This document shows, piece after piece, positions 25,679 to 34,643 of a DNA stretch of 64,000 nucleotides. The DNA is from JAEUIA01 sp038330085. GTDB taxonomy: Bacteria; Planctomycetota; UBA1135; GCA-002686595. Every line of letters begins with the position of its first letter. Positions within the stretch are counted from its first letter, which is position 1. The notes beneath the pieces were generated by a model. The model was not told the DNA's origin. It was given only the letters and a program-made list of their open reading frames with translations, and ran no database searches. The stretch is taken from positions 15,806 through 79,805 of the forward strand of contig JBBQNP010000004.1 of assembly GCA_038330085.1 (NCBI GenBank). Direction: 5' to 3'. The position numbers were made by a program, and so were the translations under genes.

Positions 25679-27660
25679 GCAGCGTGCGACTCGGAGTGCT
25701 CGGTCTGGCCGCGTTCTTCACGCTGGGGATGCTCGGGCTCGCGCTGTGGTTCGCGCATGAACCACGACAGCGCAGTGCGTCCTCGCTTCCGGACACGCAG
25801 CCGGACTCCGTCGCGAGCGCACCGGCCGTGATCGACCCGGCGCTGCGCGACCGACACAGGCGCGCGCTGGGGACATCCATGCGCGACGAGGACGCGCCGA
25901 GCTCCGCGCAGTCCGCTGCTCCAGGATCTTCAGGCGAAGCGACGCTCGAGGTGCGCATCGCGGATGTTCCCGCCGGCTCGCAGTGGAACATCACGATCGA
26001 CGTGCAAGGCCTGCATGCGGGCCAACCCGTGCGGCGTTCCGCGCAGGACGTCCATCCCGCGTCCGCACGCTTCGAGCGCGTGCCCGTCGGTGCCGTCGTC
26101 GACGTGCTCGCGATGGAGTCGCACGGCAAGCAGAAGTCGATCCGCATGCGCGTCGACCCGCCCCTCGTCGCATGCGAGAAGCGCGAGATGGTGCTCGCGC
26201 AACCGCTCGAGCCCGCGATCGTCTTCCGCGTGCTCGATCCGTCGGGAAGACCGTGCAAGGAAGCGTGGATTGGTGCGCGCATCGCGCACGGTCTGTCGAG
26301 CCACACGAGCGACGACCTGCAGGCGCTGCACACCGACGCAAACGGAAGCGCGCGCCTCGTGCTCGCGGCACCCGAAGGCGCTGTGAACGGACGCTGGTTG
26401 TGCGTGCACGCGCACGACCTGCGGGATGCGGACGGAAACACTTCGAGCGATCACCTCGCGTGCGAAGTGCCGCTCCTGCGCGAGCTCGCGCGGCGCGACA
26501 CGGACATCGGCGACGTGCGCCTCGAACCCGAGCCGGTCGTCGCGAGCGGCATCGTCGCCTTGCCTCCGGACCAGGGATTTTCGAGGAGCGTGACCGTCGC
26601 CGCAGTCGTCATCGGCCCCACCGTCGAAGATTCGATCGTGCTCGAGACCCACGTCGACAGCGAGGGACGCTTCGAAGTGCGCAGCGCCCTGCGCGGCGGT
26701 GTGATCGCATTGCGCGCTGCTCCCGAGCCCGGGTTCAACACGGGCTTGCTCCCAGGTCCGCTCGTAACGGTCCAATTCGGTACGCACGACATCCGCTTGA
26801 CGATCGAGTTCGGCGGATCGATGTCCGGCTCGGTTGTCGGGGCGGAGCTGAGACCGCCGACGATCCAGGTGCGCTGTTCGAACAGCGCTGGCTCCGACGA
26901 CGTCAGGTGTTGGGTCGGCGCCGGTCCCTTCCATTTCAGCGCGCTGAATCCAGGTCGATATCGAGTCGAGCTGCGACTGAGCGGCGAGACGCTCTCGGCG
27001 GTTCCGTTGATCGCAACGGACGGAGTGCTCGTCACGGCCACGGAGACGTCGCTCGATCCGCGCTTGCAGTCGATGGACGTGACACCACTCGTGCGACAGA
27101 TGCGCATCGACCTCGTCGACGAGAAGGGACAGCGCGTGCTCGAGGGCACCTTCCGCACGTTGCGCGGCGGCGTTGTCGTCGGTCGGGGCGAGTGGACTCA
27201 CGGGCGCATCGACGTCGCGGTGAAGACAGATCCAATCGACGTCGAGCTCGAAGCGCCGGGTTTCGAAATTGCGCGCGGGAGCGACGTGCACGACGGGCAA
27301 CAGATCGTGATGAAGCGCGGCCGGCTCTTGCACTTGAAGCTCGCCTCGCGCGATCTCCTCGAAACACTGCAGAACGTGTGCGTCTTCGTGCGCCTCGTCC
27401 CTGAGGGCGAACCTTCGGGCAGGACCGAGCTGCGCTCGTTCCTCGACCAGGGCGGCGAGACGAACTTCACGGACGTCGCGGCGGGCAAGTGGCGCGTGGA
27501 GCTGGAGCTCGATGTCGACAGCGAGTCCCCCGGACCGCACGTCGCAGTTCGCTCTCCGAAGGCGCGGATCGTGAAGGTCGGCCAGGCGCGCACGATCGAG
27601 TTCCCGCTCGATGTAGGCGAGGACGAGATCGCGATCGCGCGCGCCGCGCTGCCGGATTGA
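25675..27660 (+). CDS. Large membrane-anchored protein with repeated beta-sandwich-like units
   Basis: The 661-residue product begins MSSVRLGVLGLAAFFTLGML, giving a single anchor near residues 5-27 and a long extracytoplasmic part. Several segments have the shape of carboxypeptidase-regulatory-like domains: VFRVLDPSGRPCKEAWIGAR, HTDANGSARLVL and HVDSEGRFEVRSAL. The last two follow the family's TDxxGxFxL turn. No enzyme motif is visible. It ends the operon begun at 21133, overlapping the preceding gene by four bases. A possible bidirectional stem-loop lies just after its stop. Function unknown. Confidence 0.65.
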   Translation: MSSVRLGVLGLAAFFTLGMLGLALWFAHEPRQRSASSLPDTQPDSVASAPAVIDPALRDRHRRALGTSMRDEDAPSSAQSAAPGSSGEATLEVRIADVPAGSQWNITIDVQGLHAGQPVRRSAQDVHPASARFERVPVGAVVDVLAMESHGKQKSIRMRVDPPLVACEKREMVLAQPLEPAIVFRVLDPSGRPCKEAWIGARIAHGLSSHTSDDLQALHTDANGSARLVLAAPEGAVNGRWLCVHAHDLRDADGNTSSDHLACEVPLLRELARRDTDIGDVRLEPEPVVASGIVALPPDQGFSRSVTVAAVVIGPTVEDSIVLETHVDSEGRFEVRSALRGGVIALRAAPEPGFNTGLLPGPLVTVQFGTHDIRLTIEFGGSMSGSVVGAELRPPTIQVRCSNSAGSDDVRCWVGAGPFHFSALNPGRYRVELRLSGETLSAVPLIATDGVLVTATETSLDPRLQSMDVTPLVRQMRIDLVDEKGQRVLEGTFRTLRGGVVVGRGEWTHGRIDVAVKTDPIDVELEAPGFEIARGSDVHDGQQIVMKRGRLLHLKLASRDLLETLQNVCVFVRLVPEGEPSGRTELRSFLDQGGETNFTDVAAGKWRVELELDVDSESPGPHVAVRSPKARIVKVGQARTIEFPLDVGEDEIAIARAALPD

Positions 27661-27671
27661 CGTACGGAGCG

Positions 27672-27698
27672 GGTCTTCTGCGTGACGAGCAGAAAACC
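27672..27698. terminator. Bidirectional stem-loop between convergent genes
   Basis: GGTCTTCTGC (27672..27681) pairs with GCAGAAAACC (27689..27698) at 9 of 10 positions around a 7-base loop. It sits in the 90-base gap between the stops of two convergent genes, as expected for a shared terminator. There is no long T-run on either side. Confidence 0.5.
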
Positions 27699-27750
27699 GC
27701 AGCGCGATAGGGCGTGCGCGTTCTCCTGACGAATTGGACCTGCAGCGTCT

Positions 27751-29460
27751 TCACCGCAGCGTGTTGACCCAGTACTCGTCCGGTTCACCCAGATCGAGTC
27801 CGAACGGGAGGATCCCGAACAAGTGCGCGTAGAAACCGGCCTCGGTCCTGGAACCCATCGTCGTCATCCACGCGTTGAGCGGCATGACGACCTCCCGGGA
27901 CGAACTGCACGCTTCTCGCGGGACCCCCCACGCGGCCGTGTTGCGCAAGGGAACGATCACGGTGTCGCCGGACACGGGCAGATCACCTTCAGCCTCCATC
28001 GCACGACCGCCCAGCAGTTGTGCGTAGTACTGGAATCCCCAGTGCCCCTGGAACCACACGGCTCGACCGGACCTGCGCCCGGCCCCCACGAGATCCTCCG
28101 CGGCCAAGCGCTCTGAACGAGCGATGTCCTGATCTCCGACGGCGACGAACACGCCGAGCAACATGCCCGAAAAGAGTGAGACGAACAGTGCGCGCCGGCT
28201 GACGCGTCCTGATTCGAATGCGATCGCCGCCATGATCGAGACGGCAGGCAAGAGCGGCACGATCGTCCGCCCCGCGATCGACCAGTTCACGAACACGCCG
28301 AACACCAGGGTCCCGATGATCCAGGCCACGAGCACGACGCGAACCGGGGACGTGCGCTGCCACAGAGCGCGCGTGCTCCACAAGAGCGTCGTGCCCGCGA
28401 CCAGCCAAATCAGGATCTGGACCACCACCACCCCGAAATGCGCTGGGCCTTGCAACACGCTCCGGCCGAATTCACCGCCGAACGCCCAGGTCCCCGTGGC
28501 CACGACGACACTGATTCCGACGAAGCCCGCGAGGCGGCGCGCGCCCGAAGCCGCCGACATGCACAACGCCGCGCCCGCCGCCGATCCGCCGAGAAATGTG
28601 ACGGCGGCTACGAGCCTCACGAACACGCTGCCTCCGCCGAACGAACCGGCCTCATGGGCCGAGGCGACTGCATGGAAGATGAGCACGTGACCGTAGCGCG
28701 CGCTCGCCCACGTTTCGTACAGCGCCAGCGCGAGCACCGGCAACGCGAGCGTCGCGCACCATCGCCAGCGGAAGCCGACCGTGAGCGCTGAATAGATGCA
28801 CATCAAGCCGACGACCGACAAACCGAAGTACTTCGAGAACGTAGCGCAGACCGCCAGCGCGATACCGATCAGCAAGAACACCGTCCGCTTCTCGTCCGTT
28901 CCCTTGACCCACCACCACAGCGCCCACACGAAACAGGCGAGCATCAGGACGTCGCACATCAGCGTCGTCGACGAAACGAGGAACGCAGGACATGCGAGCA
29001 GGGTGGCCGCGGCGATCGCCGGATGCTCCGTCCAGCGGCGAGCCAGCATCCACGTCCCGAGCAGCGCCAGCAGCGCGAACGAGAGGAACACGACGTGAAA
29101 GGCGATCTCGTGCCGGCCGAAGAGTGCCTCGACGCCCGCCAGACAGTACGAAGCGAGGGGAGGGTTCAGAGCGATCTCGTGGAGCGGATGGACGTAGCCG
29201 TTCCAGTTGACGGCAAATCCGTACGGATCGAGCGGATGCGCGAGGATCTGCCGCGCCTGCCACAAGAAGAGCGGATCATCGATGTGCGCGGGCTTCGTCA
29301 CGAAGGGCAGGAGCAGCGCTGCACACAGAACCATCCACGGCCAAGGAGACCGGACCAGCCACCCGGTTCGCGTGAAGGTGCGAACGTGCGCGGGGATCTG
29401 CAGACTCGTGCTGCTCGGCCTAGTGCGAAGCGGGGGCTCTGTGACTTGGGCGGGGCTCAT
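27751..29460 (-). CDS. Multi-pass membrane glycosyltransferase-like protein (GT39/ArnT type)
   Basis: The 569-residue product (from ATG 29460; GTG 29478 is an alternative) has about eleven hydrophobic segments. The first periplasmic loop contains the acidic pair in KPAHIDDPLFLWQARQIL, and ALNPPLASYCLAGVEALFG follows. This layout fits the polyprenyl-phosphate-sugar-dependent GT-C glycosyltransferases (PMT/ArnT superfamily), where the acidic residues of that loop are catalytic. The acceptor is unknown. The gene lies convergent to the 21133..27660 operon, and 152 bases separate it from recG upstream on the same strand. Confidence 0.7.
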   Translation of the reverse strand: MSPAQVTEPPLRTRPSSTSLQIPAHVRTFTRTGWLVRSPWPWMVLCAALLLPFVTKPAHIDDPLFLWQARQILAHPLDPYGFAVNWNGYVHPLHEIALNPPLASYCLAGVEALFGRHEIAFHVVFLSFALLALLGTWMLARRWTEHPAIAAATLLACPAFLVSSTTLMCDVLMLACFVWALWWWVKGTDEKRTVFLLIGIALAVCATFSKYFGLSVVGLMCIYSALTVGFRWRWCATLALPVLALALYETWASARYGHVLIFHAVASAHEAGSFGGGSVFVRLVAAVTFLGGSAAGAALCMSAASGARRLAGFVGISVVVATGTWAFGGEFGRSVLQGPAHFGVVVVQILIWLVAGTTLLWSTRALWQRTSPVRVVLVAWIIGTLVFGVFVNWSIAGRTIVPLLPAVSIMAAIAFESGRVSRRALFVSLFSGMLLGVFVAVGDQDIARSERLAAEDLVGAGRRSGRAVWFQGHWGFQYYAQLLGGRAMEAEGDLPVSGDTVIVPLRNTAAWGVPREACSSSREVVMPLNAWMTTMGSRTEAGFYAHLFGILPFGLDLGEPDEYWVNTLR

Positions 29461-29612
29461 CCTGACGTGCGCAAGCACGACGCCCGATCACAAGCGCCTC
29501 GGTAGCGCGACCGATCCGAACGCTTTGCACTTTCCAGTCCAACGATGCGCTTGATCCCGGATGAGATCGGAGCTCTCGCGGATCGGCTAGCGACGCCGTG
29601 ATGTGATTTGGG

Positions 29613-31730
29613 TCACGCCTGGGTGCGCGCGCTCGAACTCGCCAACGTGCGATAGTGCTCGAACGCGCGCGGATCCTCGGCGACGATCGCGCGCGCGGTG
29701 AGGAACAGATCGACGTCGAGCTCTGCGTCGGCCAGCCCCTCGGCGTTCTCGCCCGCTTGTCGCAGGCCCACGAGGTCGCCCATGCCGCGCGCGCGCAGGT
29801 CCTCCTCGGCGATCTCGAAGCCGTCGTTCGTGCGCACGAGCACGTCGAAGCGCGCGGAACCGGAAGGTGCGCCGAACAGGAGGCACCACGATTCCTTCTT
29901 CCCGCGACCGACACGTCCGCGCAGTTGGTGGAGTTGGGCGAGACCGAGCTTTTCAGCACCTTCGATGACCATCACGGTCGCTTCGGGCACGTCGACACCG
30001 ACTTCGATGACCGTCGTCGCCACCAGCGTGCGCGCTTCGCCGCGACGAAACCGTTCGATGCGCGCGGCGCGTTCGTCGCGCGCGATGCGGCCGTGCACGA
30101 GCTCGATGCCCGACTCGGCGAGCGCGGTCTTGTTCAAGCGCTCGAAACGCGCTTCGGCGGTGATCGCGTCGCCCTTCGCTGCCTCCAGCGCTTCCTCAGT
30201 GCTCTCGCCGATGCGCGGCACGACCCAGTACAGGCGCTCACCGGCAGCGACACGCTCGAGCAGGAACTTCTCGACCTTGCGCTTGTCGGCGCCGCGCACC
30301 CAGCGCGTGCGCAACGTGCCGCGGCCGGGCGGCCGCTCGTCGAGCACGCTCGTGTCGAGGTCGCCGTACACCGACAGCGCGAGCGTGCGTGGGATCGGCG
30401 TCGCGGTCATGAGCAGAGCGTGCGCGTCGCGGCCTTTTTCCAGCAGCTCGCCGCGTTGCGCGACGCCGAAGCGGTGCTGCTCGTCGATCACGCACAAGGA
30501 CAGGCGCGCGTACTCGACGTCGGCGCTGAAAAGCGCGTGCGTGCCGAACGCGACGTCGGCCATGCCGCTCGAGAGTTGGTTCAAGACCGTGCGACGCTCC
30601 GTCGTGCGCAGCGAGCCCGTCAACAACACCGCATGCAGTCCGGCGCGTGCGAAGAGCGCTCTCAAGCCGTCGAAGTGCTGCTCCGCGAGCAACTCCGTCG
30701 GCGCCAGGAACGCAGTCTGTCCCCCGCCGCGCGCGACGAGCATCGCCGCGTACGCACCCAGTGCTGTCTTGCCTGAGCCGACGTCACCCTGCAGCAAGCG
30801 TCGCATCGGTTGAGCACGCCCTAGGTCGGCGCGGATCTCATTCGCGACGCGCGCTTGTGCCGAGGTGAACGTGAACGGAAAACGAGCGCGCGTTTCCAAC
30901 TCGGTCTTGTCGTCGATCGCAACGCGCAGCGCGCGCGAGGACGAAGCCGCTTCCGCCCTCCGCTCCTGCAGGCGCGCCGAAAGCTCCAGCAACGTCTCGA
31001 GCCCCATGCGCCTGCGTGCCGCGAGGAACGCATCCATGGACGTGGGCATGTGCAGGTCGCGGATTGCCTTCCCAAGCGGTGGCACGCCGATGCGAGCGAG
31101 GTGTCGCGCGTCGATGGGATCGGTGATCGAAACGGTCGTCGGTGTCCCACTCGCCGCCTCGTCGCCGTTCCCGAGAACTCGCTCGAGCGCGATGTGAACG
31201 AGCTTCGCGACGACCGCCGACGACACGCCCTCCGCCGACGGGTAGATCGGCGCGATGTCCCCTGCGGTCGGCAGCGGTTTCGCTCCCGACCCGACCTTGG
31301 GCGACAGCAGCACGAGCTCCTTTTGCAGAGCGACTCGACCGCGCAACGTCACCTTCTCGCCGACCACGAAGCGCTTGCGCAACCACGGTTGGTTGAAGAA
31401 CAGCGCGACGATCGAGCCCGTGTCGTCGCTCACCGTCACGCGCAACGTCGAGCGCTTGCCGAAGCGCTGCAGGCTCGTCTTCTCGACGACCGCATCAACC
31501 GTCGCTTCCTTGCCGATCTGTTCCGCCGCATCCGCGACCGATCCCGTCGCAGATCCATGAAGCGCTCGCAGCGGCATCAAGAACAACAGGTCTCCGATAT
31601 CACGCACGCCCAGTTGCAGGAGCGCCGCCGCACGCGCCGGCCCCACGCCGTCGAGATCGGTGAGCGGACCCAGCCTCGGCCTCCGGACCCTCCCCAGGTT
31701 CGTCTGTTCGATGTCCTCGCCACTTTCCAC
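29613..31730 (-). CDS. recG: ATP-dependent DNA helicase RecG
   Basis: RecG remodels stalled forks and Holliday junctions. The 705-residue protein (start GTG 31730) has the N-terminal wedge with LTDLDGVGPARAAALLQLGV and VRDIGDLLFLMPLR, an OB-fold region (VTLRGRVALQKELVLLSP), and the helicase motifs GDVGSGKTALG (Walker A), DEQHRFGV (DEQH box), LLMTATPIPRTL, VATTVIEVGVDVPEA and QLRGRVGRG. The longer frame upstream encodes Cys-rich, non-family sequence, so GTG 31730 is chosen; the usual RecG length is near 690. It is divergent from the small lower-GC genes at 31907. Confidence 0.95.
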   Translation of the reverse strand: MESGEDIEQTNLGRVRRPRLGPLTDLDGVGPARAAALLQLGVRDIGDLLFLMPLRALHGSATGSVADAAEQIGKEATVDAVVEKTSLQRFGKRSTLRVTVSDDTGSIVALFFNQPWLRKRFVVGEKVTLRGRVALQKELVLLSPKVGSGAKPLPTAGDIAPIYPSAEGVSSAVVAKLVHIALERVLGNGDEAASGTPTTVSITDPIDARHLARIGVPPLGKAIRDLHMPTSMDAFLAARRRMGLETLLELSARLQERRAEAASSSRALRVAIDDKTELETRARFPFTFTSAQARVANEIRADLGRAQPMRRLLQGDVGSGKTALGAYAAMLVARGGGQTAFLAPTELLAEQHFDGLRALFARAGLHAVLLTGSLRTTERRTVLNQLSSGMADVAFGTHALFSADVEYARLSLCVIDEQHRFGVAQRGELLEKGRDAHALLMTATPIPRTLALSVYGDLDTSVLDERPPGRGTLRTRWVRGADKRKVEKFLLERVAAGERLYWVVPRIGESTEEALEAAKGDAITAEARFERLNKTALAESGIELVHGRIARDERAARIERFRRGEARTLVATTVIEVGVDVPEATVMVIEGAEKLGLAQLHQLRGRVGRGKKESWCLLFGAPSGSARFDVLVRTNDGFEIAEEDLRARGMGDLVGLRQAGENAEGLADAELDVDLFLTARAIVAEDPRAFEHYRTLASSSARTQA

Positions 31731-31833
31731 AACACTCGCTTTGCAGCCAGGATCACTCGCAGTCAACGTTGAGTGCTGTATCCGATCCTCCACGCTACAG
31801 GGGAGGTTTGGTATCCAGCAGCTTGAAAACCTC

Positions 31834-31861
31834 TTGCAACCGGCGGGGGGGGGTGTATGAC
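31834..31861 (+). promoter_or_regulatory. Candidate promoter with a G9 tract in its spacer
   Basis: TTGCAA (31834..31839) and TATGAC (31856..31861) are separated by 16 bases, of which nine consecutive Gs occupy 31845..31853. The next gene begins at 31907. Slippage in the G-tract would change the -35/-10 spacing, a known phase-variation design. A second -10-like TATAGT lies at 31888..31893 without a good -35. Promoter assignment rests on motif similarity only. Confidence 0.4.
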
Positions 31862-31906
31862 TGCGACCCAGACACACTCCTGGCGCATATAGTAGACAGG
31901 AACCTG

Positions 31907-32584
31907 ATGAAAAAGCACTCCATGTCGATCGGCTTGGCACTTGCGCTCGCTCTGGTTCTGGCGATCCTGGTCACTACACGCCTGCGCAGTCACGCGCCCG
32001 CTGAAACATCGCAGGCAACAACAGCAGAACAGGTCAGGCCTTTCTCTGCGTTGCCCCCAAATGAGACCCAGCTCGTGAGTTCCCCATCCAAGCCAGACGA
32101 TCGCGTTCCAGTTGTTCCTCCTGACGGGAGCACTTCTCTTCCGGACCAAGCAGTCGCTGACCCTTTTTCTCCGAAGGCTCACATCGAAGCTCGTATTTCA
32201 CAGCTTCAACGTTTTCACGACAGATTACTCAGTGCGACGGAGCCTTCCGAGAGATTCGATGTCGCTTACACACTAGCGCAGCTTGGGGTGCTAGCAGAAT
32301 TAGACTGCAGTGGTGAGTACGAAGATACCCACGGAAAAGCGGCCTTGATTCCAGTGTACCGCGAAGGCGAGCTCCACGCGATCAACGGTCATCATAAGTA
32401 CGACTTGCTGGACACCTCTCGATTTCCAGCATTCGCCGAGATGGACAGGTTGAAACATCAACCGTTAGAGAAGGGTGGGCTCAAGTCAGCAGACCAACAG
32501 TTTCTGACATTGACCGATGAGCAAAGCAAAGAGGTCGAATTCGCCTATCAAGACGCCCTATCGAAGCTCTCAGCAGTGCGCTAG
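31907..32584 (+). CDS. Hypothetical membrane-anchored protein in a lower-GC island
   Basis: The 225-residue product starts MKKHSMSIGLALALALVLAI, one clear N-terminal membrane segment, then a Pro/Ser/Thr-rich linker to about residue 90. A polar, mixed helical region follows (IEARISQLQRFHDRLLSATE, YREGELHAINGHHKYDLL). I do not recognise a family. An AGGA sits about 6 bases before ATG 31907. Base composition and codon use (many A/T-ending codons) differ clearly from the GC-rich neighbours, as for the next gene, suggesting recent acquisition. It is probably co-transcribed with 32614..33021. Confidence 0.65.
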   Translation: MKKHSMSIGLALALALVLAILVTTRLRSHAPAETSQATTAEQVRPFSALPPNETQLVSSPSKPDDRVPVVPPDGSTSLPDQAVADPFSPKAHIEARISQLQRFHDRLLSATEPSERFDVAYTLAQLGVLAELDCSGEYEDTHGKAALIPVYREGELHAINGHHKYDLLDTSRFPAFAEMDRLKHQPLEKGGLKSADQQFLTLTDEQSKEVEFAYQDALSKLSAVR

Positions 32585-32613
32585 GGAATTCAACACTTAA
32601 CAAGGAGGAAGAC

Positions 32614-33021
32614 ATGATGCGTTTTCTTGCGCTCGTTCTTGCGTTGCCGCTGTTCATGAGACCAGCGCCCGCTCAAGTGGGCGGGGGCGACTGCACAGAG
32701 ACATGCACAGCGGTCCTGTCCGTTGCGCTTTACAACTTGGATTTCATCATTACGGCCAGTGGTGTGGCGAATGGTACCGCCGTCCCGCCCTATTGCGATC
32801 CATGCACGCCGTGCCATGCTGTCATGAACTGGACCTATGTCGGTACTCAGCGATGGAGCGTTTACTGGACACCTAACGGAAGGGCTTCCGCCTATGGGTA
32901 CGGCAGTGGGTCGGCTGATCTCTACTCAAAGTGCGATGCTCCAGATCCCGGCCATTCCGAAGGATGGACGGGTTCCGTCCCGGTCCTGGCGTTTGAGGCA
33001 ACGCTTTATTGTACTTGCTGA
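32614..33021 (+). CDS. Small secreted cysteine-rich protein
   Basis: The 135-residue protein has a signal peptide (MMRFLALVLALPLFMRPAPA, cleavage before Gln21 or nearby) and a mature part with eight cysteines (GDCTETC, YCDPCTPCH, KCD, YCTC). They could form four disulphides. A very strong ribosome site, AAGGAGGA, precedes the ATG pair. CTPCH formally fits a c-type haem motif, but the Cys-rich setting makes disulphides more likely. No family recognised. It lies 29 bases after the preceding gene, shares its lower GC, and is followed by a strong intrinsic terminator. Confidence 0.72.
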   Translation: MMRFLALVLALPLFMRPAPAQVGGGDCTETCTAVLSVALYNLDFIITASGVANGTAVPPYCDPCTPCHAVMNWTYVGTQRWSVYWTPNGRASAYGYGSGSADLYSKCDAPDPGHSEGWTGSVPVLAFEATLYCTC

Positions 33022-33087
33022 ATGGAAGCGGCTGTGGTGATTGCAATCATCAGCGCACGAACTGACTGAAGGAGTGATTGTCACATC

Positions 33088-33121
33088 TAGCCCGGTGCGT
33101 TCGCACCGGGCTATTGTTCTT
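33088..33121 (+). terminator. Strong intrinsic terminator
   Basis: TAGCCCGGTGC (33088..33098) and GCACCGGGCTA (33103..33113) form a perfect 11-bp stem with a GTTC tetraloop. The T-rich tail TTGTTCTT follows. It closes the two-gene lower-GC unit and is the best Rho-independent terminator seen in the window. Confidence 0.9.
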
Positions 33122-33194
33122 CACGCGAAGCACGTTCACAAGCGTGTAACGGAGCACACAACTACAACTTGCTTCACCTTCTCACCTCCCGCGC

Positions 33195-33941
33195 TCAGAT
33201 CGGTCGCGTGCGCCGTTCCGCGGACTGACGCAGGGATTGAGCGGACTTCTGCATCGCGCGCAGGGCTTCGATCACCGAACTCGACGCCGGCAGGCCCGAG
33301 CTCCGAGCCGTCGCCGCGTGCTCCGGATCGTCGAGGTCACCCAGACCGCTCCCGCGACTCGCGGTCTGCACGTACGACAAGATCAGGTCGCGCACCTCGT
33401 GCGCGTTCTCGAGGCCGGCGAGCGTCACGTTGTGGCCCGTCGAACCTTGTCCTTCGCCCTTCATCCCACCGCCACCGCCCGCCGTGTCGACGCGCAGGTC
33501 TTGGATGCCGAACATGCGCTGCAACGGACCCTGCAACACCTGCACGTTCTGCACGTTCGCGTAGGTCAGCGTCATCTCCTTGAACGTCCAAGCACCTTCG
33601 CGCACGCGCAAGCTGCGATCGGTGACGACGTACGTGCGCAGGTCGTACTCGATGCGCACGCAAAACCACGAGAACACGAGCACGACCACTTCGGCGACGA
33701 TCACGAGCATCAGGATCGCGGCGATGATCGGCTTGTGCGCCAGCAGCGTGCCGATGATCCCGATCCCGAGAGCGAGCGCCGTCATCCCGGCCGAGATCCA
33801 CCACAACACCAGCCTGTAGCTCAACCAGCGCGGGCTGGCGCGGAACACCTGCACCACGCGATAGCCGCCCTCGGGCGGATTGGGCGGACGCGCCGGCAAG
33901 TGGAGACAGCGCAACACGAGCGACTTCAGCGCCTCGTACAC
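33195..33941 (-). CDS. bPH2-domain membrane protein (YdbT/YdbS-like)
   Basis: The 248-residue product from GTG 33941 has two membrane segments (about residues 44-65 and 70-95). They are followed by a bacterial PH-like (bPH2) unit: RIEYDLRTYVVTDRSLRVREG, MTLTYANVQNVQV and GPLQRMFGIQDLRV. This is the usual layout of YdbS/YdbT-type proteins, which occur in pairs as here. The C-terminal 60 residues are polar and probably disordered. The start is one base after the partner gene's stop. Function of the pair is not established. Confidence 0.8.
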   Translation of the reverse strand: MYEALKSLVLRCLHLPARPPNPPEGGYRVVQVFRASPRWLSYRLVLWWISAGMTALALGIGIIGTLLAHKPIIAAILMLVIVAEVVVLVFSWFCVRIEYDLRTYVVTDRSLRVREGAWTFKEMTLTYANVQNVQVLQGPLQRMFGIQDLRVDTAGGGGGMKGEGQGSTGHNVTLAGLENAHEVRDLILSYVQTASRGSGLGDLDDPEHAATARSSGLPASSSVIEALRAMQKSAQSLRQSAERRTRPI

Positions 33942-33942
33942 G

Positions 33943-34560
33943 TCAGATCCTCGACTCGAGCGCGCGCCGCGTGGCTTCGATCTCGGACTGGATCGAGCGC
34001 AGGATCGCGACGACGTCGGCGTCCGCACTCGCCGCCGATCCAGCTCCTCCGGCGGAACTCGCAGCGAAACTACCCGCACCGGAACCGCTACCCGTCCCCG
34101 CGGTTGCTCTGCCCCCTACCACGGCTGTCCCGCCCGCCTGGACGATCTCGTGCCCGCGCATCCTCCGGTACAAGAACTCACGCAGCGCATCGAACTCGCG
34201 TATGCCCTCGAACGAGAGCTCCGACGAGCTGCTCCCCGACGCCGTCTGCACCTGGATCGTCGCGATGCCGAGCCAGCGCTCGATGAAGTTGCGCTTGAGA
34301 TGGATGTCTTGGATGCGCTTGTACGTCAGATGGACTTCACGCCGAAACAAGATCCCCCACGACGCGCTGACGCCCTCGCGATCGAGCTTGTAACGCAGCG
34401 TGTGGTATTTGAAGTACAGCGGGATGATCACGATCGGTGCCGCGATCGTCGCCAGCAACGACGTCAGCGCGTACAAGGTCATCAAGTTCTTGTCAGGCCG
34501 TTGGAGGGAAAGGATCCTGTCGTCGTCCGCGGGATCCAAAGGTCGCAGCAAGGGCTCCAT
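33943..34560 (-). CDS. bPH2-domain membrane protein, upstream partner
   Basis: The 205-residue product has a hydrophobic hairpin (about 28-50) and a bPH2 domain with LRYKLDREGVSASWG, REVHLTYKRIQDIHLKRN and RWLGIATIQVQTASG, a clear YdbS-type match. The remaining 70 residues contain a Gly/Ser/Ala-rich linker and a short helix, IQSEIEATRRALESR. It is coupled to 33195..33941 with one base between. Its start is divergent from the paralogue cluster starting at 34644, leaving an 83-base shared promoter region. Confidence 0.82.
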   Translation of the reverse strand: MEPLLRPLDPADDDRILSLQRPDKNLMTLYALTSLLATIAAPIVIIPLYFKYHTLRYKLDREGVSASWGILFRREVHLTYKRIQDIHLKRNFIERWLGIATIQVQTASGSSSSELSFEGIREFDALREFLYRRMRGHEIVQAGGTAVVGGRATAGTGSGSGAGSFAASSAGGAGSAASADADVVAILRSIQSEIEATRRALESRI

Positions 34561-34643
34561 GTGCCGCGTTATGCCCTATCCTGGGCTCCTTAGAAAGTCA
34601 GACGCGACCCATCCCGACAGCACTGACCGATAAAGTGAGCCTC

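Noticed and set aside
32785..32820. CTPCH in the small secreted protein as a c-type haem site
   Set aside because: It sits among eight cysteines in a protein of about 115 mature residues without a cytochrome fold; disulphide use is more likely.
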